Source of the DNA: Sweltsa coloradensis
Taxonomy: Eukaryota > Arthropoda > Insecta > Plecoptera > Chloroperlidae
Assembly (NCBI GenBank): GCA_024449915.1
Contig: JAMZAV010000025.1
Location: forward strand, 808,001 to 872,000
Direction of reading: 5' to 3'
Length of the DNA stretch: 64,000 bases
Position numbers and translations under genes: made by a program
The notes under the pieces: generated by a model
Seen by the model: the letters and a program-made list of their open reading frames with translations, nothing else
Databases searched by the model: none
What the model was told of the DNA's origin: nothing
In this document: piece after piece, positions 10,941 to 22,144 of the stretch
How the letters are laid out: each line of letters opens with the position of its first letter
Position numbering within the stretch: position 1 is the stretch's first letter

Positions 10941-11394
10941 ATGTATCAATACTTGTCATCATTGTGAGTGTATCTGAAATAAAAATACATTACAATTAAA
11001 ATCACAATAACAAGAATAAAAAATAGGTCCTATAGACCTATATGATATATAGTAATAATAATTTGGGTATAGTATAAGTAAGGTAAGTCATAGGAGTAAG
11101 ACGTAAAATTCCATAGTAAAGAAATTTGTATTTTTCGTGTGACAATCTATAGTTAAAACGATATTTTTGTAAATAAAGTGATACTTATCCAAATAGCCAG
11201 CTAAACCGTGACAATTATTTTAAATTTAAGAAGGTGCATTTTGACAATCTTAGTTAAAAAAGAAATCCGTTATGTAGAGCAGACAAGTTGAGAGCAATCT
11301 TCTGACCGACGCGTTCCTCACACCGTTGCAGAATATAGTTCCAAGAAGTAATAAAAAACATTAAACGATTTAGTTGTTTGTCGGCTGAATGAGC

Positions 11395-11500
11395 GAGGAA
11401 AGGCACTTGTGCAACATAAGTTCACTAGACCAGGGGTTATAAGTTCGATTCCTGAAACAGGCAATCTCTTTTTCAGAGGGGTTCTACCCTTTAGTTGAGA
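11395..11500 (+). repeat. tRNA-like fragment
   Basis: GGCACTTGTGCAACATAAG and AGTTCGATTCCTG resemble A-box and B-box regions, followed by AGGCAATC. Arms pair poorly. Weak SINE candidate. Confidence 0.3.
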
Positions 11501-11660
11501 GCCATTCGTAGAAAATATAGTTTTATGAATATTTCCCTAATTTAGCAACCGACGAATATTCTTAATATATCAGGCATACCACAACACGAAAATTATTTTT
11601 TATTGGATGAGCGAAGCGAAGACTTCAATTTCACCGACCCCCCCAAAAATTTAGCTCGGG

Positions 11661-11765
11661 TGGTTTTTTTTTTTTTTTTTTTTTTGTTTTTGTTTTTGTT
11701 TTTTTTTTTTTTTTTTTTTTTTTTGTTTTTGTTTTTGTTTTTTTTTTTTGGTTTTTTTGTTTTCT
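11661..11765. repeat. Poly-T tract with (TTTTTG) interruptions
   Basis: About 100 nt of T broken by regular single G, with two TTTTTG arrays. It lies inside the GGATGAGC element. The Phe/Lys-rich open frames over it are artefacts. Confidence 0.95.
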
Positions 11766-11915
11766 GTCTGTTTTCGCTCTCTACCGGCAAAGGGCATATG
11801 CGATCTTGATGAAAATTTAAGGGACCTTCGAAATCCCCTGACTTAACTTGCTACGTTTTTTGGGTACAATCGAAAAAATATTTCTCATGAATTCGTACTT
11901 TTAACGATTTTTTTC

Positions 11916-12266
11916 GATTTTTAGTGCGATATTTTCGTGACATTTGGGCCGATTCTGACCAAACGGGTGGGGCTACAACGTTAATTTTCACATGGACTTT
12001 AAAAGGTCATGGTAATGTATTGCTTTCTGAAAGAAAGATTGAAAAAGTTAGCCAGAAATCTATAGAAATAAAGCTTTTAATATAAGTTTTTTGATTTTTT
12101 GGTGCGATATTTTCGTGCCTTTGGGCCAATTCTGACCAAACAGGTGGGCTACAACGTTCATATTATACATGGACATTAAGGTCATGGTGATGTAGTACCT
12201 TTCAAAAGAAAAGTTGAAAAAGTTAGCCAGAATCCATAAAAATAAAGCTTTTAATAAAAGTTTTTT
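11916..12266. repeat. 178-bp tandem duplication inside the element
   Basis: GTGCGATATTTTCGTG starts at 11924 and again at 12102. Each copy continues through TTTGGGCC, ATTCTGACCAAAC, GGGCTACAACGTT, CATGGACTTT or CATGGACATT, AAGGTCATGGT, GAAAAAGTTAGCCAGAA and AATAAAGCTTTTAATA. The 403-bp copy at 55.5 kb lacks this unit pair. Confidence 0.9.
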
Positions 12267-12399
12267 ACGGTAAATAATACCATTGACAAAAAACAATAGA
12301 AACTTGACAACAATCACCTACAAGGCGTAGGCAACAAAACAAAGCACTTGCAAAAGTAAAGATATCCCACGCAAACTAAAAACTTTAAAAAGCTCATCC

Positions 12400-14270
12400 A
12401 TCAACGCGGCGGGACTTTAGCGTTTTCCTAGTTTACATGAATAGTCATTATTGTCCAACGAGATGTAATACACTATGTGAGGTTTGAACGAGTTAATCAA
12501 ATGGAATGAGTAAAACCTTGTACGCACAAAAAATGATGTAGGCCTACTAATTGCACATAATGGCTGATAATAGTTTCCGTTTATAATTTGATACTGTTTA
12601 ATTTTGTGTGTGTATTACGTTTTGTGTATTATTATATATTGTTTGAGTTTATACTTTCCACAAACCAATGCATAACAAGGCTAATTTGTAATTGGTACTT
12701 CATTAAAACATTGTGATGGCATTCGGTTGAGACACGAAGGCGACCCCTTACGAAATGACGCTAATAATTGATAACGCGCTTCATATTTGTTTGATAGTAG
12801 CTGCAACCAAGTGTCACACCAGCCACACACAGTTATACACTGCTATAGTAGATTAGTTCCTTGGTAATGTAAGTCCCAGAGACCAGGCCTCAGAAACCGG
12901 CTTAATGAACCAGCTAATACGTTTGCTGCAAGGCTTATCAAGTATACGAAATTGATTTATTTGTTATCCGAACTTGGGAGCATCAAAGATGATAGATTAA
13001 AATTAGGAAGATATATTTAACTCAATTCGAAAGTAATATTATTCCGTCGTACCATTTCAAGGGTACATTAACCTATCACCCGTAAAAAGGCGGGCTGTCT
13101 GATTTAAGTTGAAACTAAACATGAAATCCTGAGTACGAGTAGCTCCATGCATATTAATAACTTGTTATTCCTAATTGTGTTTTTACCTCACGTACGAAAT
13201 ATAAGTAAAAAAAATCAACATTCGGCATTAATGTATTAACGATCGAAAGGTTATGGAACTGAAAAAATAATGTCGGTAGTCCCAAGGTGTGTTCTTAATG
13301 TCGAAACCGGAACACGATGTAATGTTCAGCCTCAAGATGTGATGGGCTTCAGTGCTCAACATTTAGCTGTGACTAATTTCGCTATTTTATTTACAATCAA
13401 TATTTTAATTTAAAATAGTATTTCCAATAATACGTAGATTAATTATTATTTCTATATTTTATACGTTACAATAACGAAAATGAGAAATATAAAAGTTTAG
13501 ATGTATTAATGCGGACGAAACCCACACTGACTCTTAGCATGGGTGTCAAAACGTCGTAAAATGTGGACAACTAACGCGGCACAACATTTCAAAAGACTGT
13601 GGTTCCATCTTCTGTGTCGTCAAAGAGATAACTAACTCGTAAATCTTGATGGAAATTGTGTGCTTCGTGGTTTTGACTTGAGCATTTATCTGTATTGGTA
13701 AATACGCGAATAGTGCGATGATACTTCTTGAAGACAACTATTTTTAACTAAGCAGACGAATAGTCATTCAACTTTCTACAGCCTATAATAACAAGTGATT
13801 AAATTAAGCGAATTGCTTGCGCCCTAAGGGCCTACGTATGCTTACAGACAAATCAAACACAATCTGAAACGAACTTGTTTTCAAACGATACCCTTAAACG
13901 TATTTTCCTTGTCGCAATGTACTCACGTTACCAAGTCTAGTAGCAGTACAATATATTCTCAAGCAAGTGGAGCCGCGAGCGTTCCTAAAGGTCCTAAACT
14001 GATCGACTCCCCAAACCACATCCACTTCAGAGCTCTTACGTGTAAGCTAGCTCTCGATGATCAGTAGCAAGAAGGTTTGCCCCTGGTCAAGAGGCAGGAC
14101 AGGACCGGTATCAGGCAACACGTACGTCCTGTGAAGAGCACTTGGATCGGAACGAGAGCGTACAACTACTACTATCACGACGCCAAGCATCTAAGTCATC
14201 ATGAACAATCATTGCCAATGTCAATGTTTTAAAGATTGAATTTACTTGTACTTTACCGAGAAATCTAGGC
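12400..14270. other. Non-coding stretch, nothing recognised
   Basis: Mixed AT-rich sequence. A moderately GC-richer section at 13.97-14.2 kb has no frame, repeat or splice pattern I can support. ACGCCAAGCATCTAAGTCATCAT near its end recalls the SINE-tail motif at 34.77 kb. Confidence 0.4.
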
Positions 14271-14276
14271 AGCCAG

Positions 14277-14278
14277 AA

Positions 14279-14348
<70 letters not shown>

Positions 14349-14367
14349 ATATCTATCTATCTATCGG

Positions 14368-14399
<32 letters not shown>

Positions 14400-14438
14400 G
14401 CCCTGCCCTGTCTGTCTGTCTGTCTGTCTGTCTGTCCT

Positions 14439-14469
<31 letters not shown>

Positions 14470-14513
14470 CGTCCGTCTGTATGTCCTATCTGTATGTCTG
14501 CCTGCCTGCCTTC

Positions 14514-14567
<54 letters not shown>
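14277..14567. repeat. (CTGT)n / (CTAT)n compound microsatellite
   Basis: About 290 nt made of CTGT, CTAT and again CTGT blocks with short CCTG and TCCG variants. Open frames across it are repeat artefacts. Confidence 0.97.
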
Positions 14568-14568
<1 letters not shown>

Positions 14569-14569
14569 C

Positions 14570-15815
14570 AAATACTGCTGCAGATGAAATTATCACAACG
14601 TGTATTATATTGTTTTTACGGTTTGCCATTGAGTAATAACAGTATCTAAAATTGAAACTAACAAAATATTCCATATTTTCACGAAAGAGAGAACAGTGTT
14701 CAAGGGCGCGTAGTAGGGTATAGAGTCGGCAGTTTGTCTTTAGGTGCATAATTGGGCAATATCTTGTAATTCCGACATTGATATTGTGTGGACCACGTAC
14801 AAATATACCGTAGTACGGGCGTTTTAAATCAATTACATTACTACGTATTAAACATTTAACCTTTTCTCCTTGAAATTGTCACTAAACGTTCAGTCGATAC
14901 CTTTCTAAAAGTTAAGCAAAACGTCTAAAAAATCAACATCCAGCAATAGTGACAAAGGTTCTCGAAGTATCCTTGCTGCAACAAGAACGGTATATTTTAT
15001 ATTGACCACAGGTAATTTCACCTGAAAACCTTAGCATTCCGCTTCATTGCCCTCCAATGCCAGAAACAATTGACTTATAATAAACCGTTGCAGGTCGTAC
15101 GTCGGTTCCCAGACACCAAGAACATTTCTGCACACTGCAACACCCTTAGTTCTCTAAGAAGAAATCAGAATCAGAATTTGCCGATTCAGTAGGATAGGAA
15201 TATACTATTGGCCACTATGAGTCTTAAAATTTCCAAAGTCAACCGTATTTGTTGACGTATGCACAATATGTTGGTTAGTAATCTCCTGTAGACGAGAAAA
15301 GCTTGTTTTTAGAGAAAAGTTGTTTATATTAATAAAAATACATTTTATCCACAAAAGTGTTTTTTAATCTAATTCGCCTTCAATTAGCGCCCAACAACAT
15401 AACATGTAGTTGACTTTCTTTCTCAATTTCATTAATCGGGAAACACTCCCGTAGGTGTAATTGATTTCTATAAAATGTAGTTGACTAGTTGCTTTGAAGT
15501 CACCAAAAGTCATCGTTTTTCAACGGATTTTCTGTATTTGATGCACCTACATGACCAACGGGCCTCACAAAAAAATTTAATAATCTTAACACAAAATAAA
15601 CTTCATAAGTGTAAGAAAAAATTAAAGTTAGTTTCTTGTGTTGAAAATATTGTTTAGTATGCTAGTGGTATTGCTTCAATGCATGCCCATCAAGTTTCCC
15701 TTCCAATGCGCATTACAAAGAGATACAGAATTAAACTAAAGCAGGTGTAGAAGTGTGAAGGGAGGTACTCCGATGAATTAATAATAAGGGAGGCGAGAGT
15801 TGGGTGTTAAATAGA
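14570..15815. other. Non-coding stretch
   Basis: No gene seen. ATCGGGAAACACTCCCGTAGGTGTAATTG (15434-15462, quoted in two parts as ATCGGGAAACACTCCC and GTAGGTGTAATTG) differs at only three bases from 10548-10576 and is probably another SINE head fragment. Confidence 0.4.
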
Positions 15816-15824
15816 ATGGGGGGG

Positions 15825-18800
15825 GGGGGGGAGGGGTACAATGAAGTTAAAAGGGAGAAAAATTGAAAAGCAAGTGTTAACATGGAAGTGATTAGTGGGA
15901 GGGTTAAAACTGTTGGATGAGTTCGTACACACCCGGTTTTCATGCAGAATGCAGGGGTTTATTCTGGAAAGCTTTGAAGCTTGCAGCAAAATGTCAAGTT
16001 AATTTTCACAATATTTTATAACTAGACCACCAAAGAGTTTTTTGGGTAGTAATATCCAAAGCTTGTGTAGGAAATAATTATTTCAAATTTTGGAATGTTT
16101 TCTGTTCGTGTCATGCGCATATTCTTTGTAAACAACCATCAAAAGTAATAAAGTAAAATTTTAGGTGTCAAAAAGTGCTCCAGAATGTATTTGGCAATTT
16201 ACTGGATTTATCGTTCAAGCGAATTTAAAATAGATCGAGTTCCCTAAAAGTGTGAAATGTAAGTCAGACTTGGCAAAGTTTTGACGAGGGTAGTGCACAC
16301 GAAACACACAATTAAAAAAGGTAAATGCAGAAATTATAAAATATTTTAAAAGCTGTTGTTACAATCAACCGAGGACTTTTATTTATTTATTATTTATTTA
16401 TTTATTTTATTTAAAAGTCTATCCGATTCAGTTGTGTCGGCTGTGCAACGACATATTTTGGGATCGGAAATTGGTAGTTAACAATTGGTGCGAATATTTT
16501 AAAATCAACTTACAACAATAAAACCTTCTAGTAACTATACTAAGTAAAAGAAAAACTGTTATACTCTTGTCACCTTGTGTGATAAGTTTGACAGCTGTTC
16601 TCAACGACGAAATAATTTCAATTGTGATTTTATTGAATCTGTTTCCAGTCCCGGGTCCGGAGGAGATCAAGAGAGCATTACAGCAATCCCATATTTATCA
16701 TCTTCAAATGTGTACGTTTCCTTGTCCAAAACCACCACCTTCCTCGCTACACATTACGCCCCCCCCCCCCCACTCTTCCCTTCCCGTAAACATTTATTCA
16801 TATTTATCACCGTTACAAATAAGGTTAGACTTTTTTAATTTGCCTTCACCACGAGTAAAACTATGTCGACGTATTTGATTTGATATTAAAAATGCGGCAT
16901 ATTTTCGCCCTGTGTCGTTTGAAATAAAAGAACGAGTGTGCCAAGCAAGCTTTGGCGAACAATAGCTCCTTGGTATCTGGCTGGCGTCCATTCACTGTGT
17001 TACGCTAGCAATGAAATGTGCTACGCGGGAAATAATTGCACTTCCGAATAGAATTGGAATGTTTTCTTTTGTTCCTTCTAGGATGCTATGAGCGAATTGC
17101 TATGCGACGTAAAAGCTTGTTTTTTCAAAAAGGTCTCGGCATGTTAAAACATGTACCGGGATCTTGAGCGGCTTGGCGGGACTTTGGAGTCAGTTCCAGT
17201 TTCTCTACCGTGTGGATCGTCGACACTTATGATGAGTATTATTATGTCGATTCAGTGGTACGGAGTTTAGCGAAGATGTGATATGATCATAGAACGGAAT
17301 ACGGAATTGCCGCTTTGGAAAGTTAATCGGAAGAAAAAAATCTTAGGAAACCTATTCAGGGTCAACTTGCCCCTCTTTAGGTGGTTATATCTTGGTTTAG
17401 GGTAAAAGGACCGTCAGGACCTTAGGACTCAGTCAAGCATTTGTTTTTGTCTGAGATAAAATCTTGAGAAAACCTTTAGTCAGGATTACCGGTAGCGGGT
17501 ACCGAACCGTCGACCTCGTGGTCGTGTCTTCGTCGTCGTCTCCATCGTCATCGTCTTATTCATTTTCATGATTCCGCATGAGACATTATTGAACAATCCA
17601 CTCGAGTGGTGTTATGTTCAAAGTTCCTGCTGTGTACATTAATCAAGATGTCTGGAGAAGTTCAACCCTATATTACAGCAACGCATGCAACCCATCATGT
17701 TTGCTGCAAGCTCATCCCTAAACGTAGATTACTTAAGCACTTTCGGATCAATTAAAAAAATCAACTCTTGTCAAATTTCCCAAGTGTCTAGCCTAGCAGT
17801 AGCACACATACTGCTGGCTCTGGCAAAGTTATCATAAGACTTGCTCAGCTGTTTCCTCATTTTACGCTTTCCCATTAGTAAAGGCAAGCTTAAGCACTTA
17901 ACAGGTGTTAAAAGCTCATTCACTATTTAAGACCCTATTTGATTTTTGCTCGCCTTTAGTGACTTTAAATTGATGTAGATTAATTACTTTAAAACTAAGC
18001 ACTAATTTAAAACTTAATTATAAAGTTAACACATGACAAAAACTTTGCACCAATTAAATCAAAACTAATTAATCCTTAGCCTTCCTTTAAGTGTAAACAA
18101 ATTGCAATGTGCAATTTGGTTTCCACTGAAGAGCATTAATGAGTTGGCATTTTAAGGATCGAATTGTGTTTGATATTATATAGAGCTAGACAGTGTTGTC
18201 TACTCATATTCAAAGCAAACAACGACGAGAAAGATATTACCTACATCGATTAAACAAGAATACGTGATCAAATCTACTGGCAACGCTATATCTATCTGCA
18301 TACTCGTTAATATTTCAATGGAGATATGGTAAGTATTACCACATATTTTTTTCAATTGTATTTTTAATGCAGGTAATTTAGTCAATGTCGTTCACCTAAA
18401 ATGTAGATAAAAGGTATTTGCCAAAATCATAACTTTAAAAATATTAATTACTTTGGTCGGTTTCATCAAAAGGCAAGAAATAATAACCCATTCTGTAGCG
18501 GCTGATCATATCTATAGACTCTATCTATAGTGATGCCTAAAGCCTATAGCCTATGGGTCTAACAAATTTAAGCTGCCTGTGATGAATTGACTCTCGAACC
18601 TTATGTAAACATGATGCCGAGTTCGGTATAAAGAAGATGGACAAAGAGTGTAATAACACTCGCCTTTTACGGTGAAAATTAGAAAGATTACCTTCATTTC
18701 ATTCTCCAGATTCGAAACGGGAACCACGTAATATGCATTAACCAAAATACCACTTATATTGCTGATTTTATTAACGTTATAAAAAAATTTACCCGAAAAA

Positions 18801-18971
18801 TAAACAGCCGCTGGCTCAATGCTAAATTGTTCTGTGAGATGAAATGTGCAATCATCATTTATCAGTTTGTCACGAAATGTTTTTTAACTTTTCACCAAGG
18901 AAAGTCGGGCTTCCACTCGATATACGCAACTCTTAGTAAGTCCGAGTTGATTATTAAATTGAATCTGTCGG
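15825..18971. repeat. Tandem segmental duplication, copy 1
   Basis: The whole block recurs directly downstream at 18972-22139. GAGGGGTACAATGAAG starts at 15831 and 18977, and GAATCTGTCG at 18961 and 22129, so the offset grows from 3146 to 3168 through indels. The junction is a G run, matching the 14-G tract at the left edge of copy 1. I count roughly 45 substitutions and small indels by eye, so identity is near 98-99%. Copy 1 lacks 18 bp near 16000. Content: short Pro-rich and Ser-rich chance frames on both strands, a TTTA microsatellite, a poly-C tract and a minus-strand SINE. No gene recognised. Confidence 0.97.
17355..17530 (-). repeat. SINE inside duplication copy 1
   Basis: On the minus strand: B-box-like GGTTCGGTACCC, CCGGTAATCCTGACTAAAGG, TTTTCTCAAGATTTTATC, then CACCTAAAGAGGGGCAAG. 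This is the same order as the 7.4-kb copy. The head upstream of the B box is unclear. Confidence 0.6.
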
Positions 18972-19542
18972 GGGGTGAGGGGTACAATGAAGTTAAAAGG
19001 GAGAAAAATTGAAAAGCAAGTGTTAACATGGAAGTGATTAGTGGGAGGGTTAAAACTGTTGGATGAGTTCGTACACACCCGGTTTTCATGCAGAATGCAG
19101 GGGTTTATTCTGGAAAGCTTTGAAGCTTGCAGCAAAATGTCAAGTTATATAGACGGTAAGAGCAAATTTTCACAATATTTTATAACTAGACCACCAAAGA
19201 GTTTTTTGGGTAGTAATATCCAAAGCTTGTGTAGGAAATAATTATTTCAAATTTTGGAATGTTTTCTGTTCGTGTCATGCGCATATTCTTTGTAAACAAC
19301 CATCAAAAGTAATAAAGTAAAATTTTAGGTGTCAAAAAGTGCTCCAAAATGTATTTGGCAATTTACTGGATTTATCGTTCAAGCGAATTTAAAATAGATC
19401 GAGTTCCCTAAAAGTGTGAAATGTAGAGTCAGACTTGGGCAAAGTTTGACGAGCTAGTGCACACGAAACACACAATTAAACAAGGTAAATGCAGAAATTA
19501 TAAAATATTTTAGAGCTGTTGTTACAAATCAACCGAGGACTT

Positions 19543-19577
<35 letters not shown>

Positions 19578-22139
19578 CTTAACGTCTATCCTATTCAGTT
19601 GTGTCGGCTGTGCAACGACATATATATGGGATCGGACTTGGGAGTTAACAATTGGTGCGAATATTTTAAAATCAACTTACAACAATAAAACTTCTAGTAA
19701 CTATACTAAGTAAAAGAAAAACTGTTATACTCTTGTCACCTTGTGTGATAAGTTTGACAGCTGTTCTCAAACGACGAAATAATTTCAATTGTGATTTTAT
19801 TGAATCTGTTTCCAGTCCCGGGTCCGGAGGAGATCAAGAGAGCATTTCAGCAATCCCATATTTATCATCTTCAAATGTGTACGTTTCCTTGTCCAAAACC
19901 ACCACCTTCCTCGCTACACATTACGCCCCCCCCCCACTCCTCCCTTCCCGTAAACATTTATTCATATTTATCACCGTTACAAATAAGTTTAGACTTTTTT
20001 AATTTGCCTTCACCACGAGTAAAACTATGTCGACGTATTTGATTTGATATTAAAAATGCGGCATATTTTCGCCCTGTGTCGTTTGAAATAAAAGAACGAG
20101 TGTGCCAAGCAAGCTTTGGCGAACAATAGCTCCTTGGTATCTGGCTGGCGTCCATTCACTGTGTTACGCTAGCAATGAAATGTGCTACGCGGGAAATAAT
20201 TGCACTTCCGAATAGAATTGGAATGTTTTCTTTTGTTCCTTCTAGGATGCTATGAGCTAATTGCTATGCCACGTAAAAGCTTGTTTTTTCAAAAAAGGTC
20301 TCGGCATGTTAAAACATGTACCGGGATCTTGAGCGGCTTGGCGGGACTTTGGAGTCAGTTCCAGTTTCTCTACCGTGTGGATCGTCGACACTTATGATGA
20401 GTATTATTATGTCGATTCAGTGGTACGGAGTTTAGCGAAGATGTGATATGATCATAGAACGGAATACGGAATTGCCGCTTTGGAAAGTTAATCGGAAGAA
20501 AAAAATCTTAGGAAACCTATTCAGGGTCAACTTGCCCCTCTTTAGGTGGTTATATCTTGGTTTAGGGTAAAAGGACCGTCAGGACCTTAGGACTCAGTCA
20601 AGCATTTGTTTTTGTCTGAGATAAAATCTTGAGAAAACCTTTAGTCAGGATTACCGGTAGCGGGTACCGAACCGTCGACCTCGTGGTCGTGTCTTCGTCG
20701 TCGTCTCCATCGTCATCGTCTTATTCATTTTCATGATTCCGCATGAGACATTATTGAACAATCCACTCGAGTGGTGTTATGTTCAAAGTTCCTGCTGTGT
20801 ACATTAATCAAGATGTCTGGAGAAGTTCAACCCTATATTACAGCAACGCATGCACACTATCATGTTTGCTGCAAGCTCATCCCTAAACGTAGATCACTTA
20901 AGCACTTTCGGATCAATTAAAAAAATCAACTCTTGTCAATATTTCCCAAGTGTCTAGCCTAGCAGTAGCACACATACTGCTGGCTCTGGCAAAGTTATCA
21001 TAAGACTTGCTCAGCTTGTTTCCTCATTTTACGCTTTCCCATTAGTAAAGGCAAGCTTAAGCACTTAACAGGTGTTAAAAGCTCATTCACTATTTAAGAC
21101 CCTATTTGATTTTTGCTGCGCCTTTAGTGACTTTAAATTGATGTAGATTAATTACTTTAAAACTAAGCACTAATTTAAAACTTAATTATAAAGTTAACAC
21201 ATGACAAAAACTTTGCACCAATTAAATCAAAACTAATTAATCCTTAGCCTTCCTTTAAGTGTAAACAAATTGCAATGTGCAATTTGGTTTCCACTGAAGA
21301 GCATTAATGAGTTGGCATTTTAAGGATCGAATTGTGTTTGATATTATATAGAGCTGGACAGTGTTGTCTACTCATATTCAAAGCAAACAACGACGAGAAA
21401 GATATTACCTACATCGATTAAACAAGAATACGTGATCAAATCTACTGGCAACGCTATATCTATCTGCATACTCGATAATATTTTAATGGAGATATGGTAA
21501 GTATTACCACATATTTTTTTCAATTGTATTTTTAATGCAGGTAATTTAGTCAATGTCGTTCACCTAAAATGTAGATAAAAGGTATTTGCCAAAATCATAA
21601 CTTTAAAAATATTAATTACTTTGGTCGGTTTCATCAAAAGGCAAGAAATAATAACCCATTCTGTAGCGGCTGATCATATCTATAGACTCTATCTATAGTG
21701 ATGCCTAAAGCCTATAGCCTATGGGTCTAACAAATTTAAGCTGCCTGTGATGAATTGACTCTCAAACCTTATGTAAACATGATGCCGAGTTCGGTATAAA
21801 GAAGATGGACAAAGAGTGTAATAACACTCGCCTTTTACGGTGAAAATTAGAAAGATTACCTTCATTTCATTCTCCAGATTCGAAACGGGAACCACGTAAT
21901 ATGCATTAACCAAAATACCACTTATATTGCTGATTTTATTAACGTTATAAAAAAATTTACCCGAAAAATAAACAGCCGCTGGCTCAATGCTAAATTGTTC
22001 TGTGAGATGAAATGTGCAATCATCATTTATCAGTTTGTCACGAAATGTTTTTTAACTTTTCACCAAGGAAAGTCGGGCTTCCACTCGATATACGCAACTC
22101 TTAGTAAGTCCGAGTTGATTATTAAATTGAATCTGTCGG
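18972..22139. repeat. Tandem segmental duplication, copy 2
   Basis: Second copy of the block at 15825-18971, same orientation. It retains the 18 bp (about 19147-19164) missing from copy 1, has a shorter C tract (10 against 13) and a longer TTTA array. Many differences are single-base indels. The right flank resumes at GGCTTGATGAATGAGG. A possible short frame after a TTCCTTCTAG acceptor-like site is open in copy 1 (from about 17082) but has a stop in copy 2, so it is unlikely to be a constrained exon. Confidence 0.97.
20519..20694 (-). repeat. SINE inside duplication copy 2
   Basis: Duplicate of the SINE at 17355-17530, same orientation and essentially identical over the core, the B-box-like region and the CACCTAAAGAGGGGCAAG tail. 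It was carried along by the duplication rather than inserted separately. Confidence 0.6.
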
Positions 22140-22144
22140 CTTGA

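Larger units (their letters stand above)
11605..12399. mobile_element. Non-autonomous element with GGATGAGC ends, long copy
   Basis: Begins GGATGAGCGAAGCGAAGAC and ends GCTCATCC, an 8-bp inverted terminal repeat. Inside come CTCGGG, a long T-rich tract, TTCGCTCTCTACCGGCAAAG, ATGCGATCTTGATGAAAAT, GGGACCTTCGAAATC and GGGTACAATCGA, all shared in the same order with 55465-55867. This copy is longer (795 against 403 bp), mainly because of the T tract and an internal tandem duplication. Both copies are followed by CAACGCG, so the true 3' boundary may lie further out. There is no coding capacity and the class is unknown to me. Confidence 0.7.

Noticed and set aside
11593..11809. Lys-rich and Phe-rich frames on both strands
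   Set aside because: Translation of the poly-T tract within a repeat element.
14246..14749. Cys/Leu/Ser-rich and Asp/Arg/Gln-rich frames
   Set aside because: Translation of the CTGT/CTAT microsatellite.
16567..16878. 103-codon Pro-rich frame in the tandem duplication
   Set aside because: It is shortened and out of register in copy 2 because of single-base indels, overlaps other frames on both strands and crosses a poly-C tract. No purifying pattern is visible.
17082..17150. Possible exon after a TTCCTTCTAG acceptor-like site in duplication copy 1
   Set aside because: The frame stops within 22 codons and copy 2 carries an earlier stop.
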